Assembly (NCBI GenBank): GCA_030549175.1
Contig: JAUKUA010000007.1
Location: forward strand, 1,612,001 to 1,676,000
DNA length: 64,000 nucleotides
From: Lasiosphaeris hirsuta
Lineage: Eukaryota > Ascomycota > Sordariomycetes > Sordariales > Lasiosphaeriaceae
Reading direction: 5' to 3'
Shown here: one piece after another, positions 1 through 11,928 of the stretch
Position numbering within the stretch: the first letter of the stretch is position 1
Layout of the letters: each line of letters starts with the position of its first letter
Notes under the pieces: generated by a model
Databases searched by the model: none
What the model was told of the DNA's origin: nothing
What the model saw: only the letters and a program-made list of their open reading frames with translations
Made by a program: the position numbers and the translations under genes

Positions 1-270
1 TAGGCGGGTCGCGCGGGGAGCTCCACAGTACTCCAAGCGGCGATGACCCGCGGCCTGCCGGCCAATGGCGATGCGCCGCTCGCTGCTGACTCCTTGAGCT
101 GGCGTCAATGGCACGGGCCCGGCAGAGTTGTTTTTCCGCCAGCTGTGCAGCCAGCGGTAGGTCGGGTCCAGGGAATTTTCGGAAGCCGCTCGAGAATAGC
201 TCCCAGGTCCCTCAAGCAGCGCTGCCGCGATCAATCGACTTTGTCAATCGACGACAACGCCCCTCCTACC
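1..270 (+). promoter_or_regulatory. 5' leader and proximal promoter of QCR2
   Basis: This short upstream stretch is open in two frames on +, but neither frame joins the QCR2 frame through a good start. The QCR2 product begins at the ATG at 271, where a typical mitochondrial presequence starts. I treat 1-270 as leader and promoter sequence; the true transcription start cannot be seen. Confidence 0.45.
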
Positions 271-1837
271 ATGATCTCCAGATCGGCTCTCACGAGGGGC
301 AGTCAGCTGGCCCTTCGCTGCCAGGGTGCCGCCAAGGTTGTGCAGCGTGGATTCGCTGCCGCCGCCTCGGAGAAGGCGACGTACGAGCCAACAAGCATCG
401 CCGGCGTCAAGGTCGCCGCGAGAGACGACAATGGCCCAACCACCCGCCTCGCTATCGTCGCGAAGGCCGGCACCCGCTTCGAGCCCCTTCCCGGCCTGAC
501 GGTCGGACTGGAGGAGTTTGCTTTCAAGGTACGTCAATTGCAATTAGGCCCGGATGCATATCATATTATGCTTCCGGCGCGCCCCGGGAACCACGATGAG
601 CTAATTTGTTTTCTACATTCAGAACACCCAAAAACGCTCCGCCCTGCGCATCACCCGCGAGTCCGAGCTCCTTGGAGGCCAATTGACCTCGCACCACACC
701 CGCGAAGCCCTCGTGTTGCAGGCCAACTTCCTCCGCGAGGACCTCCCTTACTTCACCGAGCTTCTTGCCGAGGTCATCTCGCAGACCAAGTACACCAGTG
801 CGTGACATAGCGTTCCATACCCCAATGGAGCCACGTTGACCAGATAAACAGCCCACGAGTTCCACGAGGAGGTTGAACATGTCATTCACCAAAAGCAGGC
901 CAAGGTCGATGCAGCTGCTATCGCCCTGGATGCCGCCCACTCGGTCGCCTTCCACACTGGGCTCGGTGCCCCTCTCTACCCAACCCCCGACACCCCGGTC
1001 GCTTCCTATCTCAATGAGCACTCGGTCTCGGAATTCGCTGAGGCTGCTTATACTAAGGCCAATATCACTGTGGTAGCCGACGGTGCGAGCCCTGAGGGTT
1101 TGTCCAAGTGGATCGAGCCCTTCTTCAAGACCGTACCCGCCGAGTCTGCCTCTATTGTCAACCCGGCGGCTTCCAAGTACCACGGAGGAGAGCAGCGGAT
1201 TGCTAAGACGGGCACCAACGCCGTCATCATCGCTTTTCCTGGTGCCGCTCTTGCAGAGAGCAAGCCCGAGATCGCCGTCCTTGTCGGCCTGCTCGGTGGA
1301 GAGTCTGGTATCAAGTGGTCTCCCGGCTTCAGCCTCCTTTCAAAGGCTACGGCGGCTACCCCTGGCGCCACTGCCCACGCGAGCAACTTTGCCTACTCTG
1401 ATGCTGGTCTTCTCACTATTCAGATCACCGGCTCGGCCGCTGCTGTGCGTAAGGTCGCCGAGGAGGCTGTCAAGGCCATCAGGAGTATCGCAGATGGCTC
1501 GGTTTCTCAGGAGGAGGTTTTCAAGGCCATTGCCAAGGCCAGGTTTAACCTGCTGTCGGCCAGCGAGACCAGTGGAACTGGCCTTGTCCCCGCCGGGGCC
1601 AACCTGATCAGCGGCATCGCGCCCCTCAAGGTCACTGAGACCCTGAAGGCGTTCGAGTCCGTCACGGGAGACAAGCTCAAGGCTGTAAGTTGCATCCCCT
1701 CACTAAGCGTATTGTGGCAAACACTAACTGGATTCCAATAGGCTGCGAAGGCGTTGTTAGAAGGCAAGGCCTCGTTGGCCTCAGTTGGTGACCTTCACGT
1801 ACTGCCGTTTGCGGAGGACATCGGTCTCAAGGTATAG
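271..1837 (+). CDS. QCR2: Cytochrome bc1 complex core subunit 2 (QCR2)
   Basis: Core protein 2 of mitochondrial respiratory complex III, a structural relative of the M16 mitochondrial processing peptidases. Exons read as 271-528, 623-797, 852-1684 and 1742-1837 give about 453 aa, the normal size for the family. The N-terminus is rich in Arg, Ala and Ser without acidic residues, as expected of a matrix-targeting presequence. Two M16-like halves follow: one around the RLAIVAKAGTRFEP region and one after NITVVADGASPEG. The HxxEH zinc site of active peptidases is not present, as is usual for core 2. All joins keep frame and sit at GT..AG signals. ATP15, another respiratory-chain gene, follows about 0.5 kb downstream on the same strand; no operon is implied in a fungus. 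Confidence 0.93.
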
Positions 1838-2333
1838 AAAGGATGCTTGGGGAAGGAATGGAAAATGTATCAACAGCAACAGCCCAGAGCTACTGCAGAC
1901 TCGTGCCTCGTCCTATGTGCATATAATAACCTCTAGACTTAAACCCACTTTCCTACCTTACGTATAATGACACGGCGAGCTTGGAGGCCAGGGGGTGAGC
2001 TGTGCAAGACCCGGGGTAATTACGATGGGGACCTTGTGAAGCCATTGTGTCGATTTAAAAACGTTGACTCGTGCCTGAAAATACACAGCAATTGCCGGGC
2101 CACATTTCCACTATAGCGATAACCGTGTGCTAAAACAATACTAGTGATATCGTTTAAATGCATTTTGGCAAGTTGAGTAAGTGCATCTCGCTGTCCAGCC
2201 AATTGTGCCACGTGATGCGGAGCTCTGCGGAGCTTCTCGGTTGCATGGATTCGAGCCTTTTCTCGCCCGAAGCTGGCTCATCCTCCAAGAACCGCAAAGC
2301 AAAGGTCATCACCCTCGCAATCCCTCCTTCAAA

Positions 2334-2809
2334 ATGACGTTCGCGTGGAAACAAGCAGGTCTTACGTGAGTTCAATTCTCGAATATTGTGGTTGTCAATT
2401 GGCGTGTCCCTCTCAATTGGAGGGAAATGCCGTGACGGACCCTACCGAAATCGAGCAGAGAGTAATTGGGACTGACGGACTTGCGACTTTTTTTCTGCGC
2501 CACAGCTACAACCGCTACCTGGCCGTCGCTGCCCGTGCCGTGCGCCGCTCCCTCAAGGATGACAAGAGACTGATTGCCGAGCGCCGCGGCGAGTCGGATC
2601 TCAGATTCGCGAAGTGGACAGTAAGTTTGGCAGCCCCCGGAGGAACACAGCAGGGGGAATTACGGGCGGACGACTGCTGTCGGTGGTGTGGATGGCCTGG
2701 CTGACGCACGAGTGTCTACGAATAGAACGGCAAGCAAGGCGAGGTCATCAACCTGGCTGATGCCAACGCTGCCGCCGCTGTCACCAAGGCAAATGCCCCC
2801 GCGTCGTAA
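2334..2809 (+). CDS. ATP15: Mitochondrial F1-ATP synthase subunit epsilon (ATP15)
   Basis: Small epsilon subunit of the mitochondrial F1 sector, in the central stalk. Exons 2334-2365, 2506-2620 and 2726-2809 encode about 76 aa. The protein opens with an FAWKQAGLTYNRYL segment characteristic of the family, continues through a basic VRRSLKDD region and ends in an Ala-rich tail. The first intron (140 nt) is long for this locus. The first exon supplies only ten and two-thirds codons, so automated callers could easily miss it. Joins were chosen because the spliced frame recreates the conserved LTYNRYLAVAARAVRRSLK core without a break. Confidence 0.92.
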
Positions 2810-4151
2810 AATGGAATATTGAGGTTGCGAGGACAGGGGATGGAGTAGATGGACGGATGGAGGCGGATGCGATCATAGGGCGTACCGACACTATTACCAT
2901 GCCTCTTTGTGGATGTCGGCATTGTATCATACTGGGGGTGGCTCAATAGAGGACATTTGACAAAAGGATTGCGGCCGTGATTAACTGAGATGACAGCGAT
3001 GTTAAGCTCATGACCAACGAAGCCTCTCACTCGATACATACTTGAACTACATAAACTAGGGGGAGCTTTCGGTCTTGGTTACAGAGCTATAAGACGCACA
3101 CTGGGTCCTAATGACCAAATAAATATAGACGGCCATTGATGTTCTTAGTGAGGCAGGGAGATGTCTTGAGGAACGCGTGGACCGGCGAGCAAACGGGAAA
3201 AGGAATTATCAAGGCCCCAATCCGGTCATGACCACCCTTGAACAGGGTCGCATTCTTCCTTCAATCAGTCCGGTATGTTTTACAATGACTTTCTCTAGAT
3301 ATCAACTCGCACTCTGCTGTTTGTCTGCAACTTCACATTACGAACTTGCATTCGAATAGCAATTAACAGGGTGACAATATAGCAGTGACCAATGCCATTC
3401 ACACATAAGTGAGCGAGTGATTGAAACCGCATGAGTGGGATACCCACCCATGGAATGTTTTATCGAGTCCCAACCAAGGCATCATAGCGCGCTGTTCTTG
3501 GCATGTGAAAGAGACGGGATCACGACGAGAGAACATCAGTACGGTCGGGTGTTGCAGCTGATACAATTGATGACACAGCAGGTCTCTCACAGATGCTCTA
3601 AATCTTGATATCCTTCAAGCGCTCTGCTCACCCACCCACTTGGCCCATACCGCACCGGACCAGCCATCATACAGTTGGATGATCGATACCTCCATGGTTG
3701 TGGAAGTATAAATTTGGGTTTCGATCCACAAACCGGGGACTACGGTAGCACTACCGAATACTCACTCCAATAGGTGAAGGCCAAAAATGAGCTCAGGCAG
3801 ACCACAACATGACTATGAATCAACTCTAGGATTATTTACGTTTTATGACAGAGACTCAGACGGAACTTACAGTATTTGAGAGCAAACACGGCCGGCTGCG
3901 GGTGGCAGGTGCGGTGGATATGGCCCGTGCCCGTAGATACCTGACTGATAGCAGGGCCATTTTTAGGTCATTCGTTTAGCACTGGGGGTCCTAAATTCCA
4001 ATCCGCGCTCACCCGGGCGGCAGGCAGACGGCTTCACTTGCATTTCGCTATTCGCCATCATTCAGGTCTCAAAGACCTTACTTTTACGCCCCAATTGGTC
4101 AGTTTAGTTTCCTGCAGTAGCGAGACGTCCGTCATCGCCAAACAGCAACCC
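2810..4151. other. Intergenic, no gene seen
   Basis: About 1.3 kb between ATP15 and MAK10. Short open frames are present on both strands, but none has a recognisable product, codon bias or splice partner. A TATA-like TATAAATT occurs at about 3707-3714, roughly 440 bp before the MAK10 start. I see no RNA gene or repeat. Confidence 0.5.
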
Positions 4152-6772
4152 ATGTCCCAGACAAATCCATCCCAAGACATTATCGGGCAGCCCTCCAACC
4201 GTTCCAGCTCTGACCTGGATGATCCCGCGCCCCCCATGATCTCGAACGATGGTGTTGTTGCCATAGACATCACCCAAAAGTTTTTGTCGGCTGCTGCAAG
4301 TATGTTTCCCTGACCAATATATTCTTCAAACCATGTCCGTGCTGACAACTATTACTCTGAGCCTTGGAGCCTGGCGACCTTATCAAGGATGGCTACTTTA
4401 CACTCTTTGAGGCCGTTGGGGCTCTCGAGGTATGCATCTGACGGGGAAACTGTAGGTCTAGCTGACAGCTGAGCCCTCAGATCATGGATCCCAAAATGGA
4501 CAGCGGCTGTCTAGCCCCTGGCGAGTCTCTCGATGAGGACTACGATGTTACGAGGCCGCTCTCTCCTAGCGAGGTCCTGGGCATCATCGACCAGCTGCTA
4601 TGTCTTGAGGTTCGTTAGTTGTGTCAAATCCAGTCTTATCTCATTGAAGTGAGGGTTGTCGGTCATGTTGAGCTGACTAGGTTGACTGAAACAGTTGGCC
4701 TGGAATCTCGGCTACCCGCTCTCGCAAACACTCCTCACAAATGTTTACATTGAAGCAATGCTCATGCCGTCTCCTGTTACCATTGGGGAAGCCGACTTCA
4801 TCAGGAACCGCAAGCATGAGCCCCGGGACCCCATGTTCGCCGTCCTCAGGGCCTACTGCCTCGGTCTGTTGAAATGTTGTTTCTATGTTAACGAGCGTAT
4901 CAAGTTTGAGCACTATTATGAGGTGAGTTCTTGTCCTACACAGCCCTAAGTGTGACACAGACTCACAAACCACCTTGTAAAAGGAAGAAGATTTTGTAAC
5001 AAATACCTATCACCGTTCACTCCTGGACGACATTGACCGAGAGGAGATACGAGAGGAGATCATGGCGGCGAGAAGACTACTCCACAGTCTCAGGCAAGAT
5101 ATTTCTGGCGAGATGGCTGACGCCCTGGGTTTCCGTCTGGAACTGAGAGCCGCATTTCTGCGGGCCATTGAGCTTTCGGACCTTAGGAGCAACCCCGAAT
5201 CCCTCAGTCTGCCCTGGTCGCAGATGAAGGCAGTCTGGGATACCATCAACAAGTCCCGCCACTTGGGGACACCGGTGCCAGAAGCTTTCAGCACAAAGAT
5301 ACAGCGGAAGCTTGCAAGCACTATGCCGCCGCGGCCGATAGTACAGCCGAGCTTTGAGGAGACATACGAACAATTCAAGAAGCTCTTTGCGGATGGCATT
5401 GACGTCCTCAAGGTCCTCAACTATGTGGACTCCCAGAGTCTTCTGGTGAGAGCCAACTTCTTTATTTATTTGTCATGACGCGGTCCGCTAACTTTGTTTG
5501 TAGAACTTCGTCTTGACATTCCAGGCTCAGAAACCTCAGCCCCTAGTTTACATCCGCACACTACTTCAGAGCTTCCTCTTCAAAGATATGATCGTCTTAG
5601 GCCACCTCAGCATTCGGCAGGTCGTAGATGATGATTTAGCCATCGTCGTATTACCTGCTAGTCGCCTGCTGGACCCTGCCAACGACATCGTTGAAGCTAT
5701 CCACGACCCTCGATTCGCCATAGCACACCAAATGGAGCAATTCCGGCTCAGAGCAGCCCAGTCGTATTTGGATATTTTCCGTGCCTTCTGCCAGAACCGG
5801 TGCCGCGTACGCAGGACGCTCTGTCACTCGATCCAAGATTGGGAGACGGTCCAGGTGGATGCCGAGGAAATCGATACGCTCCTACAGCACCAACTAGAAG
5901 AGAAACCGATGCCCTACCAGACCCCCTTGACCTCAACACCGACATCAAGCGGCTCTGAGCCGCTCGCCTACGCACTACCTCTATCATCCTGGGCGTACCT
6001 ATACAAGCTGCGACTGATGGAGTGGATCGTGCAGCTCGGGTTTGAGCTCGAGACATACCAGCCTGACGAGCTCGCCGGCATGTACTGGTATCTGAGCCAC
6101 CTCGCCAAGACACGGGCACAGCATGTTGAGCGCATCAAGGTATTTACAGTGCAGTGTATGAACGAACAGCGCACAAACTCCACTCTCACCGCCGCCGGCG
6201 AAGCCCAGTTCACCCGATCCCTCGAATACCTGCGGGTCACCATCCTTGACGCTGCCGTCACCTGGGAACTCGCAGATAGCCTCTGCTGTCTTTACACCGT
6301 CCTTCAACGCCTACGCCTGGTCGTGGCCCCGCCCCGTCCATATAGCACCGATGAGCTGCGGTACGACATCCGTATGAAGCCCTTCGCTGCCATTGGCCTC
6401 CCGGAACTCCCGTCTTTCGATAGCTTTTCCCGCGCCACTGCGCAGCCCGAGAGTGCCACCGCTGACCTACTTGAGTACGCGGGGCGCGCTGTCGCCGGGG
6501 CTCGCAAAGGATACGAGGTGCTTGCGAAGCTGAATGAAGGGGATGCATTCACGGCGCACTCACATGCGAGGTGGTTGGCAGGGACGAAGAACTGTCTGAA
6601 ATCGGTCATCGCGGTGAACATTGCCATCTCAACAGTGAGGAAGGTGATGGGAGGATTGGGTCGGGGCGAGGGCGACGCGGAAGCTGGGGCGAGGCTGAAG
6701 ACTGAAGTGCCGCGGCCAGATAAGTGTTATCATGACTGGTGGATCGTGCCAAAGGTTTCAGAGAAGAAGTAA
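4152..6772 (+). CDS. MAK10: NatC N-terminal acetyltransferase auxiliary subunit (MAK10/NAA35)
   Basis: Large auxiliary subunit of the NatC complex, which anchors the catalytic Naa30/Mak3 to ribosomes for N-terminal acetylation of Met-hydrophobic proteins. Six exons (4152-4299, 4362-4429, 4481-4609, 4695-4922, 4984-5445, 5504-6772) give about 767 aa. The diagnostic N-terminal block is intact across three exon joins: a GDLIKDGYFTLFEAVGALE segment, then IMDPKMDSG, then WNLGYPLSQTLLTNVYIE. The C-terminal two thirds is helical and encoded in one exon. The start at 4152 gives a short acidic, polar N-terminus before the conserved block. An in-frame ATG lies upstream at 4038, but that extension has no recognisable content. 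Confidence 0.92.
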
Positions 6773-7243
6773 ACTGGTTTGGGGTACTGGCACGGGGAGC
6801 TGGCATGGTAATGGAACATGGGGGAAGAGACGGGTTGTTTTGGCAGCCTCTTGCGCGGTCGCCAATCACAATTATTGATGTAAAATCTGACGTGAAGGTC
6901 ATGGCGGTATGGTAGGATGGATAGAGCGCGGTCAAAATAGGTAGCATAGCGTCGGTATGGAGCATGCGGATTCAGGGGCTGTTAAATTTTCAATTTTTTA
7001 TAACTGCATTGTTCTTCGTGACTTATTTATTGTACATGCATGCTCGACTCAACGTAACTCGTTATGTCTCTGACTGAGCACCTTCTCTACACCTCCATGA
7101 CCTTTTCTTCATCGGTCGTAACTCTCGACTATTCGCTCCAAAATCCATATACACCGCTCTAGATTCAACGGGGCAGAGCTACGTCTCACACCCGTGGTTA
7201 TACCTGTTTCCTTAGGCTTAATCCCTTACCAACATCTCATACC
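6773..7243. other. 3'-3' intergenic between MAK10 and ANT1
   Basis: Convergent genes share this 470-bp stretch. It carries AT-rich, polyadenylation-like sequence around 6985-7035 (runs of T and TTATTTATTGTAC) and no credible gene. Confidence 0.5.
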
Positions 7244-8221
7244 CTACGTCGCAATTCCCTTCTTCGCCACTGTCGTCCTCAACCTCACCGTTTGCGCATA
7301 CAGCGCATCCTTGAATGCGAACAAAAACGCCGCTGTGATCACACTCTGCGTCACCTTGGGTCCGATGCCCTTGTACAAGCCCGCGTACCCCTCGTTGCGG
7401 ATAACCCGATTGATGGCCTCAAACATGCCCTCCTTCCTCCCACCCTCGCCCTGCGCGACGTGCATCTGACTCTTGACAGTGATGTACGGGTAGGTGACGG
7501 ACGTGGCGAAGAGCTTGCCGAGGGCGCCGAGCAGGAAGGCGACGGTGGGGGTCACGCGCTGCTTCTTCTCGACCCGGTTCTTCATCTGCTCGAAGAGGGT
7601 GTACTGCAGAATCGGGTTGATGACGAGGACGAGGGCGGGCACAACGCCAGCGAAGAGGGCCTGCAGGCCCTCGTTGCGGATGAGGGCGAGGAGGGTGCCG
7701 ACGGTGGTGGGCTTCTTCTGCGGCTTGGCGCCGGGCAGGGTCTCGGTGTCGGCGTCGGCATTGCGCGTCGTCATGCGCGTGTTGACGACCCAGATGGGGT
7801 TGGTCAGGATGACAGTCGCCGAGCCGGCAAGGGCGCCCGCGATCATGCTCTCGACCGTGGTCAGCTTTTTGGAGGCGCGCCCCGTGCGCACGGCGGCGGC
7901 CTCAAAGAAGGCGCGCGTCCACTCGTACCAGTAGTAGTAGACGAAGTTGGTCACGCTGATGCCGAACAGGGCGCTCGACAGGCCCGAGTAGAGCCCCGAG
8001 ATGCCCTCGCGCGCAACGATCTTTTGGATGGCGGCCAGGAAGGTCGTCTCGGCCCGCTTCGACTCGACCTGGGCGCGCGTCGACAGGGTGATGAGTGGGT
8101 ATGTCAGGGCCATTGACAGGACGCCGCCGCCCGCGCCGGCGAGGGCGTGGGCGACATTGTCGTTCTGGGGTATCACGGGTTTGGAATGCGACATAGCGGG
8201 CGGGGCTGGGGCTGTCGTCAC
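7244..8221 (-). CDS. ANT1: Peroxisomal adenine nucleotide carrier (ANT1/PMP47 type)
   Basis: Mitochondrial-carrier-family protein predicted to exchange ATP for AMP across the peroxisomal membrane, feeding acyl-CoA synthetases in beta-oxidation. The single exon encodes 325 aa, the usual size. Three repeats each carry a carrier signature: YPLITLSTR at residues 41-49, NPIWVVNTRM at 141-150 and YPYITVKSQM at 244-253. The NPIWVVNTR form is typical of the PMP47/ANT1 branch and differs from mitochondrial ADP/ATP carriers, which have the RRRMMM motif. A Met at residue 10 (codon starting at 8194) is an alternative start. A CCGAGG hexamer lies about 295 bp upstream (see the separate entry). The alternative reading is another MCF carrier of unknown substrate. 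Confidence 0.85.
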   Translation of the reverse strand: MTTAPAPPAMSHSKPVIPQNDNVAHALAGAGGGVLSMALTYPLITLSTRAQVESKRAETTFLAAIQKIVAREGISGLYSGLSSALFGISVTNFVYYYWYEWTRAFFEAAAVRTGRASKKLTTVESMIAGALAGSATVILTNPIWVVNTRMTTRNADADTETLPGAKPQKKPTTVGTLLALIRNEGLQALFAGVVPALVLVINPILQYTLFEQMKNRVEKKQRVTPTVAFLLGALGKLFATSVTYPYITVKSQMHVAQGEGGRKEGMFEAINRVIRNEGYAGLYKGIGPKVTQSVITAAFLFAFKDALYAQTVRLRTTVAKKGIAT

Positions 8222-9674
8222 GGAAGGGGAGTTGAGGTCGCGTTAGGGAGGGGATGGCGGGGTTCCAACAAGCTTCGGGTCGGAATCCGGGGTTGATGCA
8301 GGCAGAGAGGGATAAAAAGGATAAGGTACACGAGGATATTATCTGGGGGGATCAAGTCATGGAAATAAGGACGGGGCGGCAGTAGGTTCGCGCCATTAAG
8401 TGAGGGCACATTCGGGCAGGAGTTGCTGTTGCGAGTAGCTTCGTTTCGTCCGTTCTACTCTCGCCCTTGCAATACTCGGCGACCTGAACACAGCTGATGG
8501 GCAGACGGGTCGCTGCCGAGGTCCGATTCAACGACTCTTTACTGGTGGAGGGGCACGCTAAGGGCGTTGGATATGGGGTTGGGGTAGGAGACGGGATCAT
8601 TAGGGACTATTTAGCGACGTCACCTCCTGCTCGACCTCGATCATGTGAAAGGCCGACGGGCAGCGGCATGAGTGGCAGTTCCCTTGTCAATTTGGCATGC
8701 GACAATTTGACCCGAGGATATCCACCTAGGCCGCTGCTCACGTGTTCTTGGGGGCTCTTTTGTTTTTGAGCGCCGAGAAGAATTGGGAACAAGGTGCTCT
8801 CGAGATATTTGCACTCGTGCGATGAGGATGCTTTTTGCAAATATCAAGGAGCCAACGCCCTGATGGAGAGCTTTGGCTGCTCAAGTCAGTTTGGGAATTC
8901 CTCATCCCCGCAAGACCTTTCGAGGCATATGACAGGAAATGAACACATTTTGTTTCGTCCGTGTGGTTTCACGGACAGCCAGCGCGATTGATTCGGAGAT
9001 TTTGAAGATCTTGAGGCTTCGAACAGGCTGGGGGGTACGAATAGCGGAGGCTCGAAAGCGCATGTGGCACATCATCCAACGGGTTTTATGGCATACAGTG
9101 GCCACCACGGTGCCATGGCACTGTCCCCCTGCTGTCCCCTTGCTGTCTCCTTGGCGTGGTCTATTTTTGGGTCTGTGCTGTTGTGGTACGGCCCCGCGAC
9201 GGCACCATCCAGGTGGCTGGGCACGGCTGAATGTAGGCTTGTCCCCAGAAACGAGCCGAAACATTGTGAAGTGCCATCATGGCGAGCCACTCATCAACCA
9301 CACCCTCTCGAGGCCCGCAATCCATTGAGTCCAGCGTCTTTTCGCCATCGCAGCCCCAATGAAGAAATCTTCATGCCCTGCGACAATCAAATCTAGCCGA
9401 GCATCAAGGATATGACCCCACCGACATCTTGTTCTTGACTCTTGAGCTGGCTGTGTCCATCCATCATTCCGGTCTCTCCATGTTGGCATCTTGAGCAAGG
9501 GCCAGGTTGTTGCGGCATAGACAGGGTTGGCAATGAACCGCTGCGATACCACTTCTCCAAGGACACGGCCCCGGAATCCAGAGCACAACGCGTGCTCATA
9601 GACTCGTTGCTCATACATCTCCAACAACAAAACTCTCATGAGCTTCAACAGCTCCGATGATCTGGAGCGGAACC
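8222..9674. promoter_or_regulatory. Divergent intergenic region between ANT1 and the ABP2 homologue
   Basis: A 1.45-kb spacer between head-to-head genes. It contains a CACGTG E-box-like site near 8740, CT-rich runs near 9120-9160 and several unsupported small open frames on both strands. I see no conserved protein, RNA or repeat. Confidence 0.45.
8516..8521. promoter_or_regulatory. Candidate fatty-acid response element (CCGAGG)
   Basis: CCGAGG, the reverse of CCTCGG, is the core recognised by FarA/FarB-type Zn2Cys6 regulators in Aspergillus at peroxisomal and beta-oxidation genes. It lies about 295 bp upstream of the ANT1 start. A single hexamer is weak evidence, and the link is an inference from gene context. 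Confidence 0.25.
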
Positions 9675-11694
9675 ATGAGCCAACCGTCCCAGCCGGCGTT
9701 CACCGCATCGCCGACATCCATCGAGCCTGGCTCGGCACGGTCACCCTTACCCCGGCCGCCGCTGCCAAGCAGGAACATCAGTAGCGGCTCTATTGGGGAG
9801 ACTTACGTGGCTTTCATCCTCCACTGTAATCCCGCAGTCCCACCGGACACCGACTCAACCGCCCTCCGGGAGGCTTTCCGGACTCCACCCAAGTCGGGGG
9901 GCAAGAGCTTCAGCACATTTACCTTGTTCCAACTCATCAAGCAGCTAGAGACCAAGGAGCTCAAGACATGGGCTGAGCTGGCGCTGAAGCTGGGGGTAGA
10001 GCCCCCGGACCAAGAAAAAGGGCAGAGCTCCCAGAAGATTCAGCAGTATGCTGTCCGGCTAAAGGTAGGCATCCAATTTGGGACAGCCATCAGCTGAGTA
10101 CAACTAACACCAAGCCTAGCGATGGATGCACTCTATGCATGTCGACGCCTTTTTTGAATATCTCATGGACCGTCCGCACCCATACTGGACGGACCCCCCT
10201 GCCGATTCAACCCCAATCACTGAAACGGGGCGAGATGGCGTTGCGGCGGAGGACGACATGGCTTTGCGAGCTCTGTTGCCCCAGATCAAGCCACGAAGAG
10301 GAAGGAGGAAACCCGACGACGAAGACGGGAAGTCACCATCCCGACGTCCATCGCCCCTCCAAGATGAATACCCTAGCGCCGTGCCACACGACAGCAACAC
10401 CGAACCGTGGTCGGCCCATCCTAACGGGAGAGGAAGCGCCTTTATGTTTCCGCCCGGTCCCGATCCCTTGCGACTGAGCGCACCGATGGGGCAACCCCCA
10501 GGTGCTCAATGGTCTGGCAACGACGTTGCTCAAACACCATTGACGGCCACACCATTGACTGCCTACCCCTCCTATCCTCACTCCGCCATTACGCCCATTA
10601 CGAGAAATGCGTTTTGGGCAGACCCTTCAGAACCCAAGTCGGCGATCACACCATCGAAGCCTAGGTCGTCAAGCAGACGTCATGGGGCCAAGGTTGTCTC
10701 GTCGGCATGGCGGAGTGGCGGCGTCAATTCGAGCGGCAAGACACGGGGTAGGCCACCTATCAATCGAGGCGGCAATCCCGACGGGCCCTTTTCGGCATTC
10801 CCAGCAATATCAGAGACGGCCGTCTTCAAGTTACCTTCTCCCACCCCTGATAGGAACCTTGGATCACAAAATGCTACCACTACAAGAAACATTCCGCCTC
10901 CAGAACCATCACCAACAACGCTACCTACACCCCCATTAGGGCCTCCACCGGTTCCTCCAGCTCTGCCGGAGTCTATGCAACCCCAGGAAATCAGCCAAAC
11001 GCCGCCTGGGCAAGAGACAGTACCGCCCCGGCCAGCCAAACGTAGCAGGCTATCTCTCCAGGTGCCTGCACGGGTAGGCGGGGAGGTTAGACTAGCAACA
11101 CCGCCTCCCCCGACGGCGCCTCCCGTCGTCATGGTCAACGGCCAAACGCAAGACGAGCCCATGGCACACAAACCACCATCAATAATCAACCAACAAATCG
11201 AAGATACGGCCGCCCTCTTCAGCCATCACTCGGGCACCTTCGGCGCGCCACCCATGAGCCCCGCAGCCGCCGGTGGCGCTGTACCCACCCCGCACCCGGC
11301 GGCCGTAGCCTTCCAAGATCCTACCGACCGCACCCACATTGACGAGCTCTATTCCATTTTCGTGTATGAGGTCCTGGTCGCTACCTGGCTTGACGCCGAG
11401 GGCAACACAATATCGCCATGCAGCGCCGATGAGGCGTGGGGGCTGTCGCAGACAGTTATTGACGGCTTGCTCAGAGCCGCGACCACCAAGGAGGCCTTCC
11501 TCATCAATCTCTCGGCACTGGCCGGTGGCAAAGTGTTGATGCCCTCTGGCAGCCTGCGCGTTACTCGTGTGGAGCAGCTGCCGGATCGGAATCGCTACCT
11601 GTGCGAATGGGAACTCAGGCTGGGGGATATACGTGGGACATATACCATGCAGGAGACGGTCTTGCATGAGATATGGAAGGGACGGGGGAGACAA

Positions 11695-11735
<41 letters not shown>

Positions 11736-11928
11736 CCAGGGGGAGAAAGATGATCGCTCGGCGACGGCTGGGGCAGAAGATGGAATAAACGGTGCAGCAG
11801 AGGAGGCGGGGAATGCGGAGTATTGGCAAAAGAAGTACCAGGAAGTGGCGGGATTGCTGAAGAAGAAGGACGAGGAACTCATGAGGTTGAGGGGGAAGGT
11901 CATGGAGGCATTGAGGGAGCCGATCTGA
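9675..11928 (+). CDS. ARS-binding protein 2 (Abp2) homologue
   Basis: A homologue of fission-yeast Abp2, which binds autonomously replicating sequences. Exons 9675-10064 and 10120-11928 encode about 732 aa. The recognisable conserved part is N-terminal, running from GSIGETYVAFILHCNP through the SFSTFTLFQLIKQLE region and across the intron into RWMHSMHVDAFFEYLMDRPHPYW, and looks like a DNA-binding helical domain. The middle is Pro/Ser/Thr-rich and disordered. The C-terminal part has a second folded block (DELYSIFVYEVLVATWLDAEGN onward), then a run of 12 Gln from pure CAG repeats (11698-11733), and ends in a short charged helix. An in-frame ATG at 9657 is an alternative start six codons upstream. 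Function in filamentous fungi is inferred from the family name. Confidence 0.78.
11698..11733 (+). repeat. Pure (CAG)12 trinucleotide repeat in coding sequence
   Basis: Twelve uninterrupted CAG codons encode polyglutamine near the C-terminus of the ABP2 homologue. Pure repeats of this type are prone to length changes between isolates. Confidence 0.95.

Noticed and set aside
7292..8116. 274-codon open frame on + opposite ANT1
   Set aside because: Antisense shadow of a conserved carrier; the composition (Gly, Asp, Arg repeats) is an artefact of codon bias.
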